64,000 nucleotides of DNA from Pseudomonas sp. FP453 (GTDB lineage: Bacteria; Pseudomonadota; Gammaproteobacteria; Pseudomonadales; Pseudomonadaceae), in assembly GCF_030687495.1 (NCBI RefSeq), contig NZ_CP117435.1:4592501-4656500 (forward strand). The letters run 5' to 3'. Numbering within the stretch: position 1 is the first letter of the stretch; each line of letters opens with the position of its first letter. Under the pieces are notes generated by a model. That model did no database searches. It was given only the letters and a program-made list of their open reading frames with translations, and had not been told where the DNA came from. The translations under genes were made by a program, and so were the position numbers. This document shows, piece by piece, positions 25,331-34,294 of the stretch.

Positions 25331-26674
25331 ATGCCAACCTGCTCCGTACACCCGCTGCCCTACCGGGCCAACCCCGCCGAGTACTTCACGGCGATTCGCC
25401 ATGCCCCCGGCGCGGTGCTGCTGGACAGCGGCCGACCCGCTGCCGAACGTGGGCGTTATGACCTGCTCAGCGCCTGGCCTTTGGAAACGTTGACGGTATC
25501 GCCTGACGAAAGCGGCAGTTCGTTTCTGCAACGCTTACGGAAGAACCTCACACAACTGGGCGAAGCGAATATACCGGCCGGTTATGAACTGCCCTTTGCC
25601 GGCGGCTTGATCGGCTACCTGAGCTACGACTTCGGCCGGCACCTGGAGCAAATGCCGCACCTGGCGGTGGACGACCTGCACCTACCGGACGCACGCTTTG
25701 GGCTGTACGCCTGGGCGCTGATCAGCGATCACCAGGCGCAGACCAGCCAGCTTGTATTCCACCCCACGCTGGCTGACAGCGAGCGGCAACGCTTGATAGC
25801 AGTGTTCAGCGTTGAAGCTGCCGACACCGGCGCGACGTTCAAACTCCAAGGCCCCATGGCCCCGGACCTCAGCGCCGACGCTTACCGACAAGCCATCGTG
25901 CGCATCCAGGACTATATCCAGGCCGGCGACTGCTATCAGGTCAACTTTGCCCAGCGCTTTCGCGCACCCTGCGTGGGTGATCCATGGACCGCGTATTGCG
26001 CCCTGCGCGCTGCCTGTCCTACGCCCTTCTCCGGTTTCCAGAGCCTGCCGAATGATGGCGCGGTGCTGAGCCTGTCGCCGGAGCGCTTCGTGCACATCAG
26101 CGACCGCCGCGTCGAAACCCGCCCGATCAAGGGCACCCGCCCCCGTGGCCTGACGCCCGCAGAAGACGCCGCCAACGCCGCCGAACTGCTGGCCAGCCCC
26201 AAGGACCGCGCGGAAAACCTGATGATCGTCGACCTGCTGCGCAACGACCTCGGCCGCACCTGCCGCACCGGCTCGGTCAGCGTGCCAGAGCTGTTCAGCC
26301 TGGAAAGCTACCCCAACGTGCACCACCTGGTGAGCAGCGTCATCGGCACACTGGCCGACGACAAGGACGCCCTCGACCTCATCGCCGGCAGCTTCCCCGG
26401 CGGCTCCATCACCGGCGCGCCGAAGATCCGGGCGATGCAGATCATCGACGAGCTGGAGCCTACAAGGCGCGGGTTGTACTGCGGCTCGTTGGTGTACCTG
26501 GATGTGCGCGGCGAGATGGACAGCTCCATCGCCATCCGCAGCTTGCTGGTCAAGGACGGGCAGGTGTGCTGCTGGGGCGGCGGCGGGATTGTCGCGGATT
26601 CGGAATGGGAGGCGGAGTACCAAGAGTCGCTGACGAAGGTGCGGGTGTTGTTGGAGACACTGGAAGCTTTGTAG
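25331..26674 (+). CDS. pabB: Aminodeoxychorismate synthase component I
   Basis: Makes 4-amino-4-deoxychorismate from chorismate and ammonia for folate synthesis. The 447-residue protein has the chorismate-binding fold with PIKGTRPRG (the lysine typical of PabB and TrpE relatives), ENLMIVDLLRNDLGR, FPGGSITGAPKIRAM and CWGGGGIVADS. The N-terminal part has the short substrate-channel domain normal for PabB. It is monocistronic, flanked by REP pairs. ATG 25331 lacks a strong ribosome site. TrpE is the main alternative, but length and the lysine motif favour PabB. Confidence 0.92.
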   Translation: MPTCSVHPLPYRANPAEYFTAIRHAPGAVLLDSGRPAAERGRYDLLSAWPLETLTVSPDESGSSFLQRLRKNLTQLGEANIPAGYELPFAGGLIGYLSYDFGRHLEQMPHLAVDDLHLPDARFGLYAWALISDHQAQTSQLVFHPTLADSERQRLIAVFSVEAADTGATFKLQGPMAPDLSADAYRQAIVRIQDYIQAGDCYQVNFAQRFRAPCVGDPWTAYCALRAACPTPFSGFQSLPNDGAVLSLSPERFVHISDRRVETRPIKGTRPRGLTPAEDAANAAELLASPKDRAENLMIVDLLRNDLGRTCRTGSVSVPELFSLESYPNVHHLVSSVIGTLADDKDALDLIAGSFPGGSITGAPKIRAMQIIDELEPTRRGLYCGSLVYLDVRGEMDSSIAIRSLLVKDGQVCCWGGGGIVADSEWEAEYQESLTKVRVLLETLEAL

Positions 26675-26685
26675 TGACTGGGCTG

Positions 26686-26763
26686 GCCTCTTCGCGGGCA
26701 AGCCCGCTCCCACATTTTGAGGTGTGAACCCATTCTAGTGTGGGAGCTGGCTTGCCTGCGATA
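26686..26763. repeat. REP element pair (inverted)
   Basis: TTCGCGGGCAAGCCCGCTCC on the left and GGAGCTGGCTTGCCTGCGAT on the right: the two sequence variants of the repeat combined in one pair, between the convergent pabB and thrH genes. Confidence 0.88.
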
Positions 26764-26787
26764 GGGCCATCCGCCGCGCTGAAAGCC

Positions 26788-27405
26788 CTACAGACTCAAC
26801 GACCGATTCGACGCCTTGATAAATTCCTGCTTCAAATCCTCAAACGTGTGCACCGCCGGGAACTGCGGGAACTCACGGATCACATTCTCCGGCGCATGGA
26901 ACAGAATCCCACGATCAGCCTCGCCCAGCATGGTGGTGTCATTGTAGGAATCACCCGCGGCGATGACGCGGTAATACAGGCTCTTGAAGGCCAATACCGA
27001 CTGGCGCTTGGGATCTTTCTGGCGCAGTTGGTAGCTCACCACGCGGTCGGTTTCATCGGTGATGAGGCGGTGGCACAGCAGCGTCGGGAAACCCAGTTGG
27101 CGCATCAGCGGCTGGGAGAATTCGTAGAAAGTATCCGACAGGATCACCACCTGGAAGCGCTCGCGCAGCCAGTTGACGAACTCGACGGCACCGTCCAGCG
27201 GCTTGAGGGTGGCGATCACTGCCTGGATGTCGGCGAGCTTGAGCCCGTGTTCATCGAGGATGCGCAGGCGTTGCTGCATCAGCACGTCGTAGTCGGGAAT
27301 GTCGCGGGTGGTGGCCCGCAGGGATTCAATACCGGTTTTTTCAGCGAAGGCGATCCAGATTTCCGGGACCAGTACCCCTTCCAGGTCGAGACAGGCAATT
27401 TCCAC
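26788..27405 (-). CDS. thrH: Phosphoserine phosphatase / phosphoserine:homoserine phosphotransferase
   Basis: HAD-superfamily enzyme that hydrolyses phosphoserine and can transfer the phosphate to homoserine, so linking serine and threonine synthesis. The 205-residue product from GTG 27405 is exactly ThrH length. It has the ThrH nucleophile motif DLEGVLVPE (D7), [11 protein letters not shown], the lysine in RQKDPKRQ and the metal site [17 protein letters not shown] lies six bases before the GTG; the open frame continues to 27507 but the family N-terminus starts here. It diverges from cysH. Confidence 0.95.
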   Translation of the reverse strand: MEIACLDLEGVLVPEIWIAFAEKTGIESLRATTRDIPDYDVLMQQRLRILDEHGLKLADIQAVIATLKPLDGAVEFVNWLRERFQVVILSDTFYEFSQPLMRQLGFPTLLCHRLITDETDRVVSYQLRQKDPKRQSVLAFKSLYYRVIAAGDSYNDTTMLGEADRGILFHAPENVIREFPQFPAVHTFEDLKQEFIKASNRSLSL

Positions 27406-27557
27406 AAGACACTCCCATTGGATGTTGTTGGTTGAGCGAGCAAAAGGACTGCCGAACTCTAGCGATTCATGCTCGCCGCCGCAACGCAGAGCGGATTTTG
27501 ATACCATCGCCCACCTATAGAGCGCTTAGCGCCACTGACCTTGTAGGAACCGTGCTG

Positions 27558-28292
27558 ATGAACCAAGCCTTCGACGTCGCTGAACTCGCCGCGACTTATG
27601 CCAACAAGTCCGCCCAGGACATTCTCAAGCTGGCGTTCAGCCAGTTCGGCGATGACCTGTGGATTTCCTTCAGCGGTGCCGAGGACGTGGTGCTGGTGGA
27701 CATGGCCTGGAAGCTGAACAAGAACGTCAAGGTGTTCAGCCTCGACACCGGCCGCCTGCACCCGGAGACCTACCGGTTTATCGAGCAGGTGCGCGAGTTC
27801 TACAAGATCGACATCGAGCTGATCTCGCCGGACCAGACCAAGCTGGAACCCTTCGTCAAGGAAAAGGGCCTGTTCAGCTTCTACAAGGACGGCCACGGCG
27901 AGTGCTGCGGCGTGCGCAAGATCGAGCCGCTGCGCCGCAAGCTGTCCGGCGTGAGCGCCTGGGCCACCGGCCAGCGTCGCGACCAGAGCCCCGGCACCCG
28001 CAGCCAGGTGGCGGCGCTGGAGATCGACGCAGCCTTCTCCACGCCGGAGCGCACCTTGTACAAGTTCAACCCGCTGGCACAGATGACCAGCGAGGAAATC
28101 TGGGGCTACATCCGCATGCTGGAGCTGCCTTACAACAGCCTGCATGAGCGTGGCTTTATCAGCATCGGCTGCGAGCCCTGCACCCGTCCGGTGTTGCCGA
28201 ACCAGCACGAGCGCGAGGGTCGTTGGTGGTGGGAAGAGGCGACGCAGAAGGAATGTGGGCTGCATGCGGGGAACATCATCAGCAAGGCTTGA
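27558..28292 (+). CDS. cysH: Adenylyl-sulfate (APS) reductase, [4Fe-4S] type
   Basis: Reduces adenylyl sulfate to sulfite and AMP in assimilatory sulfate reduction. The 244-residue protein has the PP-loop-like [10 protein letters not shown] (38-47), [11 protein letters not shown], the iron-sulfur cysteines C116-C117 (GECCGVRK) and C205/C208 (GCEPCTRP), and the catalytic cysteine near the C-terminus in KECGLH (C233). The four cluster cysteines mark it as APS rather than PAPS reductase. ATG 27558 matches the usual N-terminus; TAGGA lies about eleven bases before. The thrH-cysH neighbourhood is common in Pseudomonas. Confidence 0.95.
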   Translation: MNQAFDVAELAATYANKSAQDILKLAFSQFGDDLWISFSGAEDVVLVDMAWKLNKNVKVFSLDTGRLHPETYRFIEQVREFYKIDIELISPDQTKLEPFVKEKGLFSFYKDGHGECCGVRKIEPLRRKLSGVSAWATGQRRDQSPGTRSQVAALEIDAAFSTPERTLYKFNPLAQMTSEEIWGYIRMLELPYNSLHERGFISIGCEPCTRPVLPNQHEREGRWWWEEATQKECGLHAGNIISKA

Positions 28293-28305
28293 TGCAGTAA
28301 AAAGA

Positions 28306-28410
28306 TGTGGGAGCGAGCTTGTGTGGGAGCTGGCTTGCCTGCGATAGCGGTGTATCAGTGATGAATGTATCAACTGAAACACCGCTATCGCGGGCAAGCC
28401 CGCTCCCACA
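28306..28410. repeat. REP cluster: partial unit plus inverted pair
   Basis: A truncated unit TGTGGGAGCGAGCTT at 28306-28320 is followed directly by a full unit of the GCTGGCTTGCCTGC type and an inverted partner of the GCGGGCAAGCCCGC type ending at 28410. The truncated copy suggests a past insertion or recombination within the element. Confidence 0.85.
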
Positions 28411-28772
28411 TTTGTTTTCGTATTGGTTACTTAAGGTGTACACACAAATGTAACCATCGGTGCCATTTATGTGTGCAATTTTTCTTTACCCGCACCAATA
28501 CGTAACACCTCTTCCCGCCTATCTTCCCCGCTCGCGAATCACCCTCTTCTCGCCGAAAAATAAATACCTGTTCAATCGGTCAATTTATATTTCTTCTAAT
28601 TCAGCAAGTTATTTAACCAACCTATAAAAACGAAATTAACCAAAGTTTTCATAGATCAAAAACTGGCACGCAAGTGGCTTAAGGTGAAAAGCGCTTTGTA
28701 TACAATAAATACAAAACCTACATACACTTTGCCATCCGCGGATCTCTCGCAGATGTGCTGGAGCCTGCCGGA
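28411..28772 (+). promoter_or_regulatory. AT-rich promoter region of the NCS1 permease with TTGTATACAA palindrome
   Basis: No gene is visible here. The stretch is markedly more AT-rich than its surroundings. TTGTATACAA at 28695-28704 is a perfect 10-base palindrome about 70 bases upstream of the permease start, followed by the partial copy AATACAAA. This resembles sites of GntR-type regulators of purine or hydantoin catabolism. No regulator gene of that type is adjacent. Confidence 0.45.
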
Positions 28773-30299
28773 ATGCGTACAAGTCTCTCGAATAACATCG
28801 CACTGGATCTGCCCTCCTCCCTGAACCCTGCGGCCGAGGGCCCCGGCCCGCTGGTGCTGAGCCCGCGCCTGCACAACAAGGACCTGGCCCCCACCAAGGT
28901 CGAAGGCCGACGCTGGGGGCGCTACAGCATCTTCGCGCTGTGGACCAATGACGTGCACAACATCGCCAACTATTCGTTCGCCATTGGTTTATATGCCTTG
29001 GGCCTGGGCGGCTGGCAGATTTTGCTGTCCTTGGGGATAGGTGCCGCACTGGTGTACTTCTTCATGAACTTGTCGGGGTATATGGGCCAAAAGACCGGTG
29101 TGCCATTCCCGGTGATCAGCCGCATCAGTTTCGGCATTCATGGCGCGCAGATTCCGGCCTTGATCCGTGCGGTGATTGCGATTGCCTGGTTTGGTATTCA
29201 GACCTACTTGGCCTCGGTGGTTTTCCGCGTATTGCTGACGGCGATTCATCCAGGTTTTGCCGACTATGACCACGACTCGATCCTCGGCCTGTCATCCCTA
29301 GGCTGGGCGTGTTTTGTCGTGATCTGGCTGGTGCAACTGGTGATCCTGGCCTACGGCATGGAGATGGTGCGTCGCTACGAAGGCTTCGCCGGGCCGGTGA
29401 TTTTGCTGACGGTGGCGGCGTTGGCCGGCTGGATGTACTTCCAGACGGGCGGCAACATCGCCTGGTCGATCCGCGAGCCGCTGAGCGGCGGCGAGATGTG
29501 GCGCAATATCTTCGCCGGTGGCGCGCTGTGGCTGGCGATCTACGGCACGCTGATCCTCAACTTCTGCGACTTCGCCCGCTCCTCGCCGTGCCGCAAGACC
29601 ATCCAGGTCGGCAACTTCTGGGGCCTGCCGGTGAATATCCTGGTATTTGCCGCAATCACCGTGCTGCTGTGCGGCGGCCAATTCCAGCTCAATGGCCGGG
29701 TAATCGAAAGCCCGACCGAGATCATCGCCGCGATCCCCAATACCTTCTTCCTGGTACTCGGCTGCCTGGCGTTCCTGATCGTCACCGTGGCGGTGAACAT
29801 CATGGCCAACTTCGTCGCGCCGGCGTTTGTGCTGAGCAACCTGGCGCCCAAGTACCTGAACTTCCGCCGCGCCGGGTTGATCAGCGCCACGGTCGCGGTG
29901 CTGATCCTGCCGTGGAACCTCTACAACAGCCCGTTGGTAATCGTGTATTTCCTCTCCGGCCTGGGCGCGCTGCTGGGGCCGTTGTACGGGATCATCATGG
30001 TCGATTACTGGCTGATCCGTAAAAGCCAGGTCGATGTGCTGCAGCTGTATAGCGAAGACCCGAACGGCGTTTATTACTACAGCCGTGGCGTCAACTTGCG
30101 CGCGGTGGCGGCGTTTATTCCCGCAGCCGTGATTGCCATTCTCCTGGCCCTGCTGCCCGGTTTCGCCAGCGTGTCACCGTTTTCCTGGATGTTTGGCGCC
30201 GGTATTGCAGGGTTGCTGTACCTGCTGATCGCCAAGCGCCAGCCGTTCTACGCCGATGTCAGCGGCGAAAGCATTGCCGTCGATAACGTCAGCCATTAA
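28773..30299 (+). CDS. NCS1-family nucleobase/hydantoin/allantoin permease
   Basis: A 508-residue inner-membrane symporter with about twelve hydrophobic helices. The family signature is clear: GRRWGRYSIFALWTNDVHNI leading into helix 1, and NFCDFARSSP in the central region that corresponds to the substrate site of Mhp1-like transporters. Typical substrates are allantoin, hydantoins, uracil, cytosine or thiamine. It is followed after 13 bases by a racemase of the Asp/Glu/hydantoin family, which points toward hydantoin-like or allantoin substrates. ATG 28773 preferred over GTG 28755. Confidence 0.85.
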   Translation: MRTSLSNNIALDLPSSLNPAAEGPGPLVLSPRLHNKDLAPTKVEGRRWGRYSIFALWTNDVHNIANYSFAIGLYALGLGGWQILLSLGIGAALVYFFMNLSGYMGQKTGVPFPVISRISFGIHGAQIPALIRAVIAIAWFGIQTYLASVVFRVLLTAIHPGFADYDHDSILGLSSLGWACFVVIWLVQLVILAYGMEMVRRYEGFAGPVILLTVAALAGWMYFQTGGNIAWSIREPLSGGEMWRNIFAGGALWLAIYGTLILNFCDFARSSPCRKTIQVGNFWGLPVNILVFAAITVLLCGGQFQLNGRVIESPTEIIAAIPNTFFLVLGCLAFLIVTVAVNIMANFVAPAFVLSNLAPKYLNFRRAGLISATVAVLILPWNLYNSPLVIVYFLSGLGALLGPLYGIIMVDYWLIRKSQVDVLQLYSEDPNGVYYYSRGVNLRAVAAFIPAAVIAILLALLPGFASVSPFSWMFGAGIAGLLYLLIAKRQPFYADVSGESIAVDNVSH

Positions 30300-30312
30300 T
30301 CAAGGACATTCC

Positions 30313-31041
30313 ATGCGCATCCTCGTGGTCAACGTCAACACCACCGAATCCATCACCGACACCATCGCCCAGCAGGCACGGGCCGTGGCCGCGCCAGGCA
30401 CCGAGATTGTCGGGCTCACGCCCTACTTCGGCGCGGAATCGGTGGAGGGCAATTTTGAAAGCTACCTGGCCGCCATCGCGGTGATGGACCGGGTGATGGC
30501 CTACGATCAACCCTTCGACGCGGTGATCCAGGCCGGCTACGGCGAACACGGCCGCGAAGGGTTGCAGGAGCTGTTGAACGTGCCGGTGGTGGACATCACC
30601 GAAGCGGCCGCCAGCACCGCGATGTTTCTGGGCCACGCCTATTCGGTGGTGACCACCCTCGACCGCACGGTGCCGCTGATCGAAGACCGCCTGAAACTCG
30701 CCGGCCTGTACCAACGCTGCGCCTCGGTGCGGGCCAGCGGCATGGCGGTGCTGGAGCTGGAAGAACACCCGCTGGCCGCGATGGAGGCCATCGTGCGCCA
30801 AGCGGAACTGGCCATCAGCGAAGACAAGGCCGAGGTGATCTGCCTGGGCTGCGGCGGCATGGCCGGGCTGGACGAGCAGATTCGCCAGCGCACCGGCGTG
30901 CCGGTGGTGGACGGGGTGACGGCGGCGGTGACGATTGCGGAGGCGTTGGTGCGACTGGGGTTGTCGACGTCGAAGATCAGGACGTATGCGACACCGCGGC
31001 CGAAGAAAGTCATTGGCTGGCCGGGACAGTTCGGGCGGTAG
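30313..31041 (+). CDS. Asp/Glu racemase superfamily protein, hydantoin/allantoin racemase-like
   Basis: A 242-residue protein beginning MRILVVNVNTTESIT, the N-terminus of hydantoin and allantoin racemases, with AAKGG of transcription start context CAAGGACATTCC upstream giving a clear ribosome site. The C-terminal catalytic cysteine is seen in LGCGGMAGL. The N-terminal catalytic cysteine expected in an ACFGDPG-like loop is replaced: the loop reads QAGYGEHGREGL, so position C is G. It may therefore not racemise by the two-cysteine mechanism, or may act on a different substrate. Operon with the upstream permease. Confidence 0.78.
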   Translation: MRILVVNVNTTESITDTIAQQARAVAAPGTEIVGLTPYFGAESVEGNFESYLAAIAVMDRVMAYDQPFDAVIQAGYGEHGREGLQELLNVPVVDITEAAASTAMFLGHAYSVVTTLDRTVPLIEDRLKLAGLYQRCASVRASGMAVLELEEHPLAAMEAIVRQAELAISEDKAEVICLGCGGMAGLDEQIRQRTGVPVVDGVTAAVTIAEALVRLGLSTSKIRTYATPRPKKVIGWPGQFGR

Positions 31042-31054
31042 ACCGAGGTGCGGC

Positions 31055-31138
31055 CATCGCAGGCAAGCCAGCTCCCACAGTTGATCGCATTGCAACTTTG
31101 GAATGCATTCCCCTGTGGGAGCTGGCTTGCCTGCGATG
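31055..31138. repeat. REP element pair (inverted)
   Basis: CATCGCAGGCAAGCCAGCTC and the inverted partner GAGCTGGCTTGCCTGCGATG flank about 35 bases, between the convergent racemase-like gene and the LysR gene. Confidence 0.88.
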
Positions 31139-31163
31139 CCGGCGACTCGGTCTACCAGACTCA

Positions 31164-32095
31164 TTAAACCGCACTAAACCGCCGCCCCCACTGCTGCTCG
31201 GCAAACTGCTCGATGATGAAATCCACAAACGCCCGGGTCTTGCCCGGCAACAACTTGTGCTCGGCGTAATAGATGGAGATATTGCCGTCGTCCACATACC
31301 AATCCGGCAACACCCGCACCACCGCGCCACCGCGCCACTGTCCAGGAATGGCACGGCCATCGGCATGCTCACCAGCGCAATGCCCAAGCCCTGGGCGCTG
31401 GCGCAGCAGGCGGCTTCGGAGTCGCTCATGGTCATGCCCGGCTTGAGCACCAGCGGGCGGTGCTCGCGCTCGGCGCTGGTCAGTTGCCACGAACGCACGC
31501 GCCCGGTTTGCGGGGAGCGGATCAGGATACCGCTACAGCGCGCCAGGTCTTCTGGCGCATTGACCGGCGGGCGTTGCGCCAGGTAATCCGGCGCGGCCAC
31601 CAACACCCGATGGGCCGGCGTCAACTTGCGCGCCACCACGCCCTGGGGCAGCTCAAAACCGCCGCCGATGGCCGCATCGAAACCTTGGCCGATCAGGTCC
31701 ACCTGGCGGTTATCGAAGTGCCAATCCGGGCTGATATCCGGGAAGCGCTGCATGAACGCCCCCAGCAGCGGCACCACATAGCGGTTGCCAAACACCGTGC
31801 CCATGCTGACTTTGAGGGTGCCCACCGGCCGCCCTTCGGCGCTCGCCAGGTTGGCCACGGCATTTTGGATAGTGGTGAGGCTGCCACTGACTTCCTCAAG
31901 AAACAGCTTGCCGGCTTCGGTCAGGGTGAGGCGCCGAGTGCTGCGCTGGAACAGGCGCACACCGAGGCGCGCCTCCAGCTTGGCGACACTTTTGCCCACC
32001 GCCGCCGGGGTGAGGCTCAGGTGCCGCGCAGCCTCGGCAAAACTGCCCCCTTCGGCGCTGCGCACAAAGCATTCGATACTGCCAAAGCTTTCCAT
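31164..32095 (-). pseudogene. LysR-family regulator disrupted by an 8-bp tandem duplication
   Basis: The first ~250 residues are a normal LysR protein: winged helix with FAEAARHLSLTPAAVGKSVAKLE and a substrate-binding domain (VGTLKVSMGTVFG). After PFLDSG the frame changes; the conserved end (VVRVLPDWYVDDGNISIYY ... then TAA at 31164) lies in another frame. The cause is visible: ACCGCGCC is repeated head to tail at 31321-31328 and 31329-31336, and removing one copy restores a 308-residue protein. In the unrepaired frame the protein runs on with unrelated sequence to 31010. It is divergent from the short-chain dehydrogenase at 32222, its probable target. The regulator may have lost ligand control while keeping DNA binding. 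Confidence 0.85.
31321..31336. repeat. 8-bp tandem duplication in the LysR gene
   Basis: ACCGCGCC occurs twice in direct contact. The extra eight bases shift the LysR reading frame. This is typical of replication slippage and could revert at appreciable frequency. Confidence 0.85.
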
Positions 32096-32221
32096 ATCGC
32101 CTCACTCTAAACTTTTGGTTTACACAGACTATAGCAATCACGGTCTACCGGCGCCCCGGGGCGAGGCGGATACTCGGCTCCAACAACAAGGCATTCCGCC
32201 TTGAACAGCTAGGAGATCGAC

Positions 32222-32968
32222 ATGACCACACAAAACCTCAGCGGCAAAGTCGCCTTGATTCAAGGCGGTTCCCGTGGCATCGGCGCCGCCATCGTCAAGC
32301 GCCTGGCCGCACAGGGCGCAGCGGTTGCCTTCACCTACGTCAGCTCGGCCGCCAAGGCTGAAGAATTGCAGAACAGCGTGATCAGCGCCGGCGGCAAAGC
32401 CCTGGCGATCCACGCCGACAGCGCCAGTGCCGACGCCATCCGCAACGCGGTCAACGCCACCGTCGAAGCCTTTGGCCGCCTGGACATCCTGGTGAACAAC
32501 GCCGGCGTACTGGCCATCGCCCCGCTGGCAGACTTCAAGCTGGAAGATTTTGACCAGACCCTGGCAATCAACGTGCGCAGCGTGTTTATCGCGACTCAGG
32601 AAGCGGCGAAACACATGGGTGATGGTGGTCGGGTGATCAATATCGGCAGCACCAACGCCGAGCGCATGCCCTTCGGTGGCGGTGGGCCGTATGCGATGAG
32701 CAAGGCGGCGCTGGTGGGCCTGACCAAGGGTTTGGCACGGGATCTGGGGCCGCGCGGCATCACCATCAACAACGTGCAGCCTGGGCCGGTGGACACGGAT
32801 ATGAACCCGGCGAACAGTGACTTTGCCGAGAGCCTGATCGGGTTGATGGCGGTGGGGCGGTATGGGCATGTGGAAGAGATTGCGAGCTTTGTGGCGTACC
32901 TGGCGGGCCCAGAGGCCGGCTACATTACGGGGGCCAGCCTGACCATCGACGGTGGTTTCAGCGCCTAA
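32222..32968 (+). CDS. Short-chain dehydrogenase/reductase (FabG-like)
   Basis: A 248-residue classical SDR. Cofactor motif GGSRGIGAA (NAD(P)-binding), NNAG at the central strand, catalytic Ser in NIGSTNAERM and the YxxxK motif in YAMSKAA are all present, and it ends with the usual ITGASLTIDGGFSA. Such enzymes reduce or oxidise small ketones, alcohols or 3-oxoacyl thioesters; the substrate cannot be told. AGGAG precedes the ATG. Divergent from the damaged LysR gene with 126 bases between them, the standard regulator-target layout. Confidence 0.88.
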   Translation: MTTQNLSGKVALIQGGSRGIGAAIVKRLAAQGAAVAFTYVSSAAKAEELQNSVISAGGKALAIHADSASADAIRNAVNATVEAFGRLDILVNNAGVLAIAPLADFKLEDFDQTLAINVRSVFIATQEAAKHMGDGGRVINIGSTNAERMPFGGGGPYAMSKAALVGLTKGLARDLGPRGITINNVQPGPVDTDMNPANSDFAESLIGLMAVGRYGHVEEIASFVAYLAGPEAGYITGASLTIDGGFSA

Positions 32969-32994
32969 GACTTCAGAAACACCGCAAAACCCAC

Positions 32995-33060
32995 TGTGGG
33001 AGCTGGCTTGCCTGCGATGGCGGTCTTGAGGACGCCATCGCAGGCAAGCCAGCTCCCACA
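32995..33060. repeat. REP element pair (inverted)
   Basis: TGTGGGAGCTGGCTTGCCTG and its inverted partner flank a short centre with GCGATGGCGTC-type pairing, between the convergent SDR and HAD genes. Confidence 0.88.
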
Positions 33061-33078
33061 GTTTTTGACCGAGTTCAG

Positions 33079-33765
33079 TCAGCGCAATGGCGGCAGGCCG
33101 TAGGCCGCCAGGTCAAACTCGGCGAGCTTGCGAATGATCTGATCCGCATGCTGGTACTTACTGTCGGCCATGGCCTCATCCGGCACGGCGATGGCGGTCA
33201 TGTTGGCGGCCTTCGCAGCGGTCACACCGAACGGCGAATCCTCGAACACCAGGCAATCCTCGGGCGCAACGCCCAAACGGCGGGCGGCGGTGAGGAAGAT
33301 ATCCGGCGCAGGTTTGGCGGCGCCGACTTCCGGGTCATCGGCGGTGACGATGGTATCGAACAAGCCAAACCATTCGCGGTGCAACGTGGTCTTGTGCCCA
33401 AACGAATTGCGCGACGAACTGGTGCCCACGGCAATCGGAATATTGTGCGCCTTCAAGTGCCGCACCAGCGCTTCGGCGCCGGGCATGCCCAGGGCCTTGG
33501 GAAAGCGCTCGCTCATCAGCGGCTCGCGAATCACCAGGAACTCCGCCGGGGTGATCGGCAGGTCCAGCGCCTTGACCACATACTCGGCCAAGTCCTGCGC
33601 GCCACGGCCGATGATGTGCTGCTTGATCCCCCAGTCATAGGTGCGACCATAGCGTTCGGCGATGATCTGCGTGACTTCGGTGTAGATGCCTTCCGTATCC
33701 AGCAACAAACCGTCCATATCGAAAATCACGGCCTTGATCGGGCCGGCGGTACGCGGTGCGTTCAT
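33079..33765 (-). CDS. HAD-superfamily phosphatase (pseudouridine-5'-phosphatase/beta-phosphoglucomutase-like)
   Basis: A 228-residue subclass I HAD hydrolase. Motif 1 is AVIFDMDGLLLDTE (nucleophile and acid Asp), motif 2 Ser/Thr in VGTSSSRN, motif 3 Lys in AAKPAPDIF and motif 4 in VFEDSPFGVTAA. The cap domain and sequence resemble pseudouridine-5'-monophosphatase and related sugar phosphatases. ATG 33765 is chosen; an adjacent TTG at 33768 would add one residue. Monocistronic, divergent from the small membrane protein at 33874. Confidence 0.87.
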   Translation of the reverse strand: MNAPRTAGPIKAVIFDMDGLLLDTEGIYTEVTQIIAERYGRTYDWGIKQHIIGRGAQDLAEYVVKALDLPITPAEFLVIREPLMSERFPKALGMPGAEALVRHLKAHNIPIAVGTSSSRNSFGHKTTLHREWFGLFDTIVTADDPEVGAAKPAPDIFLTAARRLGVAPEDCLVFEDSPFGVTAAKAANMTAIAVPDEAMADSKYQHADQIIRKLAEFDLAAYGLPPLR

Positions 33766-33873
33766 CAAAACAGATCCTGGGAGGAAGGACTAAAAGGATT
33801 CAGCACAATAACGGTCACGCTTGCCGGCAAGCAACCCTTTAGACTGTGCGCCTCTCCTTTTGAAGTGCCCACG

Positions 33874-34257
33874 ATGCTCTACCGCCTTGCCGCCGACAGC
33901 CTGGTGCTGTTTCACCTCAGCTTTATCCTGTTCGTGTTGTTTGGCGGGTTGCTCGCCCTCAAATGGCACCGCGTGATGTGGTTGCACCTGCCCGCCGTGG
34001 CATGGGGCATCGCCGTCGAGGTGCTGCACCTGCCCTGCCCGCTGACCCGCTGGGAAAACCTGCTGCGCCACCTCGCCGGGCAGGACGGCTATGGCGCCGG
34101 GTTTATCGAACACTACATCCTCGCGCTGATTTATCCCGCCGGGCTGACGCCGGATATCCAGTTGGTGCTGGGCGCCGTGGTGGTGGCGATCAATGTCGCG
34201 GTGTACGGCTGGCTGATCCGGGCGTTACGTACAGGCTTGAGACAGCTCGGCTGGTGA
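33874..34257 (+). CDS. DUF2784 small membrane protein
   Basis: A 127-residue protein with three or four membrane helices (LVLFHLSFILFVLFGGLLA; VAWGIAVEVLHLPCPLT; the C-terminal VVAINVAVYGWLI). The CPLT..EN..R motif (LPCPLTRWENLLR) and GFIEHY are features of the DUF2784 family. Function is unknown. ATG 33874 chosen since relatives start MLYRLAAD; the frame is open further upstream as an overlap with the HAD gene's other strand. Confidence 0.8.
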   Translation: MLYRLAADSLVLFHLSFILFVLFGGLLALKWHRVMWLHLPAVAWGIAVEVLHLPCPLTRWENLLRHLAGQDGYGAGFIEHYILALIYPAGLTPDIQLVLGAVVVAINVAVYGWLIRALRTGLRQLGW

Positions 34258-34294
34258 AGAATCAGGCTCCCTCAGTCCGTGCGTAGCCGTCGCC

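Noticed and set aside
31010..31163. C-terminal extension of the LysR protein to 361 residues
   Set aside because: It is out-of-frame sequence that runs through the REP pair; removing the 8-bp duplication restores the normal end at 31164.
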